Below, piece after piece: positions 56,612-64,000 of a DNA stretch of 64,000 nucleotides. The stretch covers positions 3,900,096 through 3,964,095 of the forward strand of contig NW_006920410.1 in assembly GCF_000344685.1 (NCBI RefSeq), written 5' to 3'. Under the pieces are notes generated by a model. The model was not told the DNA's origin. It did no database searches and worked only from the letters and a program-made list of their open reading frames with translations. Positions within the stretch are counted from its first letter, which is position 1. Each line of letters begins with the position of its first letter. This DNA comes from Gloeophyllum trabeum ATCC 11539. Taxonomy: Eukaryota; Basidiomycota; Agaricomycetes; Gloeophyllales; Gloeophyllaceae. Made by a program: the position numbers and the translations under genes.

Positions 56612-58946
56612 TTATTGCTTCGGGCTCTCCGCATGGGGCGTCGGTGGCCGAGTGCTCGTCCCGCCATACAGCCGCTGCGGAACCGCGCTGAGCAGCCCGC
56701 CGCCCGCCGTGCCGTTGGGCGGACTGCCGGGATCAAGCAGAGGGGTACGTTCGCCGTCGACTATAGAGGGCGGGATGGATGATGCGACGCGTTCACGCTC
56801 GACAATTCTATGGACGATCCTGAGTGAGCAATGTGATATGTAGGTACCAGGAGAGATATGATACGCACCCCCGCATGATAGCAGCGGTAGTCATCCGCTT
56901 CGCGCGATGTTTGCTCCTGTTGTCTTGGTATTGATCCGTCTCGTCGACGATTTCCTCTGTGATGATTTCCTGTAAATTGTCGGAATCAGCTGTCAATACG
57001 AGAAGCAAATACCACAAGGAGCGAACCTCAATGATATCTGACGGCAAGAATAACGAAGTCGAAATTAGCCACAAATCATTCAGAGCTCGTGCCCTTGAGG
57101 AACATCACCTTCAAGCGTAATGACACCTATCGCACCGCCTGGAACACCAGGCGTCTTACTGATGAGCAACAGGTGCGCACGTCCGGTCTGGCTGCGAACA
57201 ACAGTTACTACCATGCCCTCTGCTTAGTGAGGACAAAGCATAGGACGCACAAATAATCCAGAGCCTGGAAGCAGTTAATAGATGGATGGGCCTCGGGCAG
57301 GATTGAGAGCTTGAAGTTCGACACGGGCTGAGCCGTTGCCGGGTCGTATTTAAGTAGCTGAACATGGGGTCAGAGCAAAACCCGTTTCATTCATTGACTT
57401 CTCAGCAGAGGCGGAAAAGATATGCAGTCACCTTTTTGATCAGGAGTAGGCCGACGAAGTGCAGCGGCTGCCCTGGTTTATGCACCGGGAACCGGGAGTA
57501 CCCACTTGTGAGCCTGTGCTCGCCGTCAGCAATGAGGTGAGCCCAAGGCAGGCACGAGTGCACCACGTACAGCACATCAATCATCTTGTGGTCCAGTATC
57601 GTATCCGAGCTGAGGGTCACCACGTCCTATGATATTCAATGCCAGCAGTCAGTGCGCTGTACGCATGTCAGCACGTAGCCATATACCTTCATCGGCGTCA
57701 TGATCTCCTCCACGTTCTTCGTATTCAACTCCAGAACACCATTCAGTATACTAATCTCGTCGTCGCGCAGGGGCTCCTCCCCGGTGCGGTGGAATTGCAG
57801 GAAGGACTTAAGCTCGGCCTTCTTATACGTGTGCGCCTCATTGGCGCCGAGAACGTAGTCCAGGAGCTTCGCGATGGGGTACGCGACGGGTGCTGGGTAG
57901 ATTCAGTCAATGTGAGTGGGCGAGAGGAGAGGGGAGGAACGCTGACCGAACAGGTACATCATGGCTAAGACTACTGGCGCGCATTTTGCGCCTATTGAGA
58001 GGCCGTAGCGGACACTGACGGCCTGTGGGATGATCCTGGCGTGATAAGCGTGAGTACCAAAGAGGAGATAACGCACAGAGCAGACTCACTCGCTGTAGAC
58101 GGTATCAGTGATCAAGGTGTGTCATGCTTGTAAGTCCCTGGCAGACGGTTCGCTGGACGGCTCACGTACCCGAATATAACTGTTTTCTATGAGGAAGAGC
58201 TGCGTTTGGAGGGCAGGAGTTCACGTACCGATCATGGTGGTCGATGCAATGACAGCATACAAACCTCCACCAAGCTGGATAGCGTTAGGTTGGCACAGGC
58301 AGGAGGCTCAGACAGGGACGTACAGCACTGTCCAGGAAGATCGGCAAACTCTCGTTTACAATCTGGACACGAGATTAGGGATACGGGTGTGAATAAAAAT
58401 ACGCTTCCCCACGTACCACATTACCGAGCAGGAGAACCTTGGATAATGCTGGTGAGCCCTGACACGCCACACTCTTTCAAAAGGGTCTCCACTTACGACT
58501 AAGACCCAGTGGCGACCTTTGCCGAGAAGTTTCAATACTTGTAGTAGTAGATGGATTGACTATCAGTGACGGACGGTTAATCCCGCTCTATGTCCGCAGT
58601 TCACCTTTATTCGCGTTCGCTCTCTCGGTAGGGTCATCCGAGGAGGTAGACAGAACGCGCAAGTGGAGTTCATCGAGCCCCATAAGACCCAAAGTCAATC
58701 TGCCGGTATGCATTCATTCATTCTTCCGAGCCTTCACTCAAAAGCGCGCACTTACCCCGCAAACACGCCTCCCGCTAGCACCAACGCGATGCTAATAGCC
58801 AGCTTGTACCAGAATGTAGCTGATCCGGGCGGTTCATGGTGTTCCTCCTCGCCTCCGGTAACTGGAGATGCGTAAACAAGCTTTAGACAGATGAAAAATA
58901 ATGCTCGCAGCATCTGAAATCGGAAACGAGCCTGCAAAGTGCTCAT
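56612..58946 (-). CDS. CNNM/Mam3-like DUF21-CBS membrane protein
   Basis: Many exons. The N-terminus has an export-like helix, then [21 protein letters not shown], the start of the DUF21 membrane block. Further parts are L-L-L-G-N-V-V-V-N-E, then [10 protein letters not shown] and [14 protein letters not shown] before the CBS pair, with S-R-F-P-V-H and [16 protein letters not shown]. Yeast Mam3 and animal CNNM proteins share this set and affect divalent metal balance (Mg, Mn). The end is a Pro/Gly/Ser-rich tail (stop at 56612). It is divergent from TRM2, 232 bp apart. Confidence 0.9.
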
Positions 58947-59178
58947 GAACGCGGTAGAGGCTGCGAAACCGAGTAACAGAACGGTCGTGGCGTCGGCGGT
59001 GACGCGAATTAGCCCCTATTTGCCTCTTCCATATCTGTTCGCGCTGATATACCAGTTTGATTTGACAGTAAACGTTGGGGACGTCTATCCTTGCATGTTG
59101 TGCAGGGCGTCTCGCTCTTTCTCAGTTTGCAGATTCACTCGTAACTACTGGGCTACATCTGGTGCGAGAGGTTCAAGA

Positions 59179-61407
59179 ATGGCGGAACTTGCTGCACAGG
59201 CTCGATCAAGACCACGATCCGACCGCGAAAACTCACTGGAACCAGCGGGGAAGAAACCGCGTCTGGATGAGGACAAGGACATCCCAGTAGAGCTGCCAGA
59301 GGTGCAGAATGCTCACCCCGAACCTCCGAAGAAATTGAGCAAAAAACAACGAGGCAAGGAGAAACGGAAAAACAAGCGGAAACACACTCTGCCAGAGCCA
59401 TACTCGCCCGACGACGTCCTCTGGCGAGACGTCGTAGCCCTGCTCGGGAAGGAACCCGTGGATGATATACTGGAGGCGGAGACGGAGTGGGACTCGCCAT
59501 TTGAGTTCCAAGAGGAGGTTGAGCTGGTCGTATCCAGTCTGTCTTCAAATGGTACGCACCAGCCATTCTTCGGCATGGATCTTGTTGCCTATGCGTCTCC
59601 TTGTGTAGTGCGACACATCGTCTTCCGGAGAGCCGGACAATCGACGCGTCGGTAGGTCGTCTTGGAGATATATCGGTCTCGCAGATGATCCTACCGTCGC
59701 GGCGGTGGCTCCAGTCGAAGGTCGTATTCAGGTCGTACACCGGCATATGCTTCCGGCCTATCATGCCACTTCGTTTTACAAAATCCCTGAAAGCTTCATA
59801 ATAATCTTCTCGCTGACGTCCTCTCAGGCGAATCCCTATCCATCGCTCCCTCACCCAAACCCCCATGGGTAGTCGTAACCCCCTTCGCCCTCCCCGGCGA
59901 ACACATCCGCGCACGCATATACCGCAACTCTCGCCTTCACTCCTTCGCCGATCTTGTCGCCGTGCTCACGCCCAACCCCGAGCTGCGCGACATGGGCCGC
60001 GTGCAGTGTCGGTACTTCGGCGAGTGCGCGGGGTGTCAGTATCAGGTATTCTCTGTCTTTCCTCTTTGCCGAGAATGCAAGTTTGAATATGGGGTGGATG
60101 GTGGTGATGTAGATGTTGTCGTACGAGATGCAGCTGGACCTGAAGCGGAACGTGGTCGTAAAGGCGTACCAGAACTTCTCCGGTACGTCTGCACCACGTC
60201 CTTCCCGCTTCCCTTCATTGCTGAGCTGTCCCAGGCCTCGACCCCTCCTCTGTTCCTCCCATCCTGCCGACCATCGCCTCCCCCCTGCAATACGGTTATC
60301 GCACGAAAATCACCCCGCACTTCGAGGCCCCTCCGAAAAAGCTGCAAAAACAGTGGCAGGAGAACGGTAACCAGGCCGAGTCGGCTGAAAAGCCGGATTG
60401 GTTGAAGATTGGGTTCAATAAGATTGGGACGAGGAAGACGATTGATATCGAGGTACGTTTGGCTTGTGACTCGAAGATGGTGGGCAGGCTGTTGAATGGA
60501 CATGGAAGGAGTGCCCGATTGCTACGCCTGTCTTGAACCAGGCGCTGGGTCCGCTGAGGGAAGGAATCATCAAGTGAGGATTACTCTGTCATTATCACGC
60601 GTCTATTGTTTATTCCTCACGAACCATAGAAACATCTACTCCTACAAAAAGGGCGTATCACTGCTCCTACGCGATTCTCTAGAAGTGAATCCCGATGCGT
60701 CGTCAAATTCAGAAGTCGACGCCCTCGCAGAGTCGATAGAAAAGCACGTCTGCATCACGAACCACAAGGCGACCGTCCGCGAGCGGGTGGGGGACAAGAT
60801 CTTCGAGTACCCCGGTGGCTCTTTCTTCCAGAACAACAACTCCGTGCTCGTCCCGCTGACCACCTATGTGCGAGACGCCATCTTCCCTGCCGCTTCGCTA
60901 TCTTCAGCGCCCGAGAAGCCGACGCACCTGGTCGACGCATACTGTGGCAGCGGCCTCTTCGCCATCACGCTCTCTGACCACTTCGCCAAGGTCGCAGGCA
61001 TCGAGCTCTCCGCCGACTCCATCCGCTCCGCCACGCGCAACGCGCAGCTGAACGGCATCCCCGCGGACAAGATCACCTTCCGCGCGGGCGATGCCGCCGA
61101 CATCTTCGCGTCCGTGCAGGACTTCCCGCCCGAACACACAGTGGTGGTCATCGACCCGCCGCGCAAGGGCACGGACGAGAAGTTCGTCGACCAGCTGATG
61201 CAGTTCGGCGGCGCGGCGGTCGTGTATGTGAGCTGCAATGTGCATACGCAGGCGAGGGATGTGGGCATGATTTTGGGGAAGAGGACGAAAGGGGGAGGGA
61301 GGTATGTGCTTGAGAGCTTGAGGGGGTTTGATTTGTTCCCGCAGACGGCACATGTGGAGAGCGTCGCAGTGTTGCGTCTGGTAGATACAACTTCTGAATC
61401 TGGCTAA
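59179..61407 (+). CDS. TRM2: tRNA (uracil-5-)-methyltransferase
   Basis: Several exons. A basic Lys/Arg N-terminus (K-K-L-S-K-K-Q-R-G-K) leads to a TRAM-like part (A-L-P-G-E-H-I-R-A-R-I). The iron-sulfur-type cysteines come next in C-R-Y-F-G-E-C-A-G-C-Q, then C-P-I-A-T. The methyltransferase domain has D-A-Y-C-G-S-G-L-F and V-V-I-D-P-P-R-K-G, and the catalytic Cys in Y-V-S-C-N-V-H-T. Then F-D-L-F-P-Q-T-A-H-V-E-S closes it. Trm2 methylates U54 in the T-loop of tRNAs with S-adenosylmethionine. The ATG at 59179 is the first after a frame stop. It converges on the dynein gene. Confidence 0.92.
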
Positions 61408-62256
61408 GATGTACGAGCATCCCCATCCCAATGTTTCCTTCATTACCTCCATTGGCGTGTCTTCAGGTACGAGGTGAGGCACTAATCCTAACCCTGCCGC
61501 AAACATGTACGACTGGTCCGTGCGCCTTTCCTGTCGTATATAACAAACGCAAAGCCCTTCGCTGTTCCTTTATCTCTTGTGCTCGGGCATGTACTGTCGC
61601 CAGTGAGGTCCTTACCGAGGCACAGTCTTTTGCTGATTGCAAATTACACATCCGAACACGTCCTTTGGCTTCGGCCTCAGGCAATTTTTGGAAAACCTTC
61701 CCTTTGAGCACCCTGTTTTCCTGTGATCTGCGACCTTGCAGTGAGGAGACGTGTTGTAGCTATATATACTCGTTGCAATGAAAATGAATGTCACACTTTA
61801 TCCTATATGTTAATATGTTGTAAGGTTGTAAGTTCTGCCATATGAAACACGTCTGAATTCAGATGTGTCGGAGTCCGGCCCTGGTGAGGATGTCGCCCCT
61901 GGAAGATCAAGTAAGGTAGGAGGACCACGTCCATACAATTTGTGTTGGATATATGCAGTTACTACCGAGTGGGATGCTCAGAATGAATATCTTGAGCCTA
62001 TAATCAGAGTCGTAGCAATCTCTTTGAAGTGGCCTGAGATATGATCCAGCCCACCAAAATGCCTGGATTGCTGCAATTGGTCCACAGGAGGTCAAGCTTT
62101 CAAGCTTCGTAGGGGAAATGCGTCTCATTAGTCGTTATTATCCAGTACATGCGTGTCAAGATGCAAAGAGAAAGTGATTGCGTACATAAGTAACGTGGTC
62201 ATGAAGATGAATCAGAAAACAGTAATGAATGACTGAATACCGCAAGCCCAAGTCCC
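61408..62256. other. Convergent 3' intergenic region, no dynein motor sequence
   Basis: 849 bp between TRM2 and the stop of the dynein gene. The reading frames here show no AAA motor or linker sequence, so the dynein gene does not continue past its stop. Confidence 0.55.
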
Positions 62257-64000
62257 TCAGAATCTACGAGCACCTCCCACCAAACCCTCTATTGAGTGGT
62301 GCTCCAAGTCATTCCTCGCCTTCAGGATTGCAGCGTGCATCTCCTTCATGGCGTTGCCTAGCTTGACGCCGAAGCGGTTCATGATATCCCTTTGCCAGGC
62401 GTCGTACTTGGCATTGACACGGGCCTGGACCTGCTCGTAGTCGATGACGCACACCCCGAAAGATTTCTGGGTTTCGGACGTGTCGAACGTTGACCGGGCT
62501 TTCTTGATCTCCGTAAGTAATTGCTGCCAATGTGCTAGTGAGTCGCCCAGGCGGTTGAATACGTATTCCGCTTCCAGATCCCATAGCGACTGGAATTGCA
62601 ACCATTTGCCGACGTAGTCTTTAAGCTGCTGCACCTTGTTTTCGATCAGAGCGAACGGCCGCTCAAGCGTGTTATCGGGGAAATGGGTCAACTGCACCGC
62701 CGAATTTCAGCTCGTTCTCACATCAGGAAGCGTACGGGTGCACTCACTAATGACGTATATGTAGTATCGGAGACTGTCGTACCTTGCATTTGCAGACCGA
62801 TCTCATATCTTGAGCTCTGTATCCGCTTGAGCCGACAGACGACGCCCAGCCAGTCGTGCAGTTGTCGGATCCACGTCTTGCGGGCATGCTCTATTGGCGG
62901 ATCAAGGAAGATAACTTGGTTTTGTATCCGGATCTCATGCACGATGGGTTTCAAGGTCACAGTGCCCTCCACGGTCTGTAATCGTTGTTAAATGTGATCA
63001 CGGAAATACGATGCGGACAACTGACCTTTTCCTCCTTTCGCTTCTCTGCTCGCCGTTTGTTCGTGATATCCCGAAGAGCCAGAGGTTCTCGCCGATCGCC
63101 ATCATCAGTGCGGTCGAACTCAGTACACCAGAGCTGGATGATGTGCATGAGCCGCTGCAAGAGGATTCCTTCTATCCGCTTGTCTAGCTCAGCCACCCAG
63201 TGCTCAAGGTTAGCGTATCCTTCCAAGTTCAGTCGGTCGATCTAGATGCCACACGTCAGTATGCAGATCACGCTAGCATGGCGGAGAAGACATACAGCGG
63301 CTTGGATCTTGGTGAGCAGTTCTGTGAATGCCTCGCTAGTATACGGACATGTTGCCAGGTCGTCGATGGCTCGTGAGATATCCTTGTATAAGTCGATCAC
63401 ACTATTCGTCTTGTCCTACAATAGTATCATCCGTGAGCTTCTGCCCGTACAACAAGAGTGTATACTTACCTGAAGAATCGAGACGACACTGGCGACCTCT
63501 CGAACAAACTGGATATGTCGATTGTCTCCTCGGCTATCCGCACTGGAGACGTATCTCGGAGTGTCGTATTGGTTGACAAAGTAATCCCACCGGATATTCA
63601 TGCCTGCCTAGGGAGTGAGCAGCTGCTGAAGGTCACAAAATGAGAGCAGCGTACCTTTCGCGACCATACGCTGAGCCTCATTCCTGTACTCAGCAACCAG
63701 CCACTCGATGCCCTTGTTATTCTCCACAAGGTCGAGTGTCTGCCCGTACGTGCGCACGGTCTCCATAAGACTAACAGCATGCGGGTATACCCTCTTCGCG
63801 TCCTTGGCCATGTTCGTGATGGCATGGGGGACCTGGAAGTTTAGCCACAAGAGATTCCGCACTTCCTTGAACAGCGTGATAATTTGCGGGTCGAAATTTA
63901 CCGCAAGCTGAAAGCCGCCCCCACGTAACCGGACGATCTCAAACAGCCGTCCATTCACGCCCATGTCGCGACGATTGATGTCGTGCAGCCATGCCTCGTA
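62257..64000 (-). CDS. dhc1: Cytoplasmic dynein heavy chain, N-terminal (tail) part, 5' end outside window
   Basis: Exons on the minus strand run off the right edge; the 3' end is inside. The reading includes F-D-P-Q-I-I-T-L-F-K-E-V-R-N-L, then N-K-G-I-E-W-L-V-A-E-Y, the segment W-V-A-E-L-D-K-R-I-E-G-I-L, then V-H-E-I-R-I-Q-N-Q-V-I-F-L-D-P-P-I-E, all typical of the dynein tail (DHC_N1). It ends K-E-M-H-A-A-I-L-K-A-R, then H-H-S-I-E-G and a short new end L-V-G-G-A-R-R-F, with a TGA stop at 62257. Normal dynein would go on for thousands of residues from I-E-G. Agaricomycetes are known to encode the heavy chain in two genes (dhc1 tail, dhc2 motor), and this fits dhc1, the dimerisation part. Confidence 0.85.

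Noticed and set aside
61408..62256. Continuation of the dynein heavy chain
   Set aside because: No linker or AAA motifs in any minus frame, and the only possible intron at the stop would be 24 nt, too short.

Overview
The window looks like nuclear DNA of a filamentous basidiomycete, most likely an Agaricomycete. Genes are dense, on both strands, and broken by many introns of about 45-65 bp with GT-AG ends. The gene families fit that group: an F-box protein, a seven-helix orphan membrane protein, a CPL1-like secreted cysteine-rich protein, an ArAE_2 exporter, UstYa-like proteins, and a cytoplasmic dynein heavy chain that stops in its tail. No bacterial-type operons, CRISPR arrays or rRNA genes were seen. 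Products come from reading motifs by eye, without database searches; exon joins were placed by hand from GT-AG sites and reading frame.

Layout. 1-3.56 kb is gene-poor, with a 449-bp inverted-repeat element at the left edge. 3.7-5.3 kb holds an F-box protein. 5.7-20.2 kb is a possible aromatic-compound region: an MFS transporter (-), a salicylate-hydroxylase-like FAD monooxygenase (+), a GDT1-family cation transporter (-), a tRNA-like Pol III element, a TIR transposon, an ArAE_2 aromatic-acid-exporter-like protein (+) and a second closely related FAD monooxygenase (-). 20.9-29.1 kb is mostly metabolism: mitochondrial branched-chain dehydrogenase E2, homoserine O-acetyltransferase, an HNH-domain protein, a membrane-anchored short-chain dehydrogenase and the CPL1-like protein. 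29.8-41.7 kb holds three paralogous PNPOx-like flavin-barrel proteins with a C-terminal membrane anchor, interspersed with a GT90/CAP10 glycosyltransferase, an unusual homeodomain protein and a phenol-hydroxylase-type FAD monooxygenase.

42.2-54.6 kb is the most accessory-looking part: two UstYa-like (DUF3328) proteins, a membrane-anchored beta-lactamase-fold serine hydrolase, a sedolisin (S53) protease, a transposon with a 9-bp target duplication, a seven-helix membrane protein and a small secreted peptide. UstYa proteins are oxidative cyclases in fungal RiPP and related peptide pathways, so this may be a peptide-natural-product or peptide-processing locus. No repeated-core precursor and no tyrosinase were found. 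55-64 kb returns to housekeeping: a ChaC-type glutathione cyclotransferase, a CNNM/Mam3-type DUF21-CBS protein, the tRNA uracil-5-methyltransferase Trm2 and the 3' part of a split dynein heavy chain gene running off the right edge.

The strongest observations are: the dynein heavy chain ending in its tail; a 5-nt microexon kept in both FAD monooxygenase copies; the paired UstYa locus; three anchored PNPOx paralogs; and two well-bounded TIR elements.
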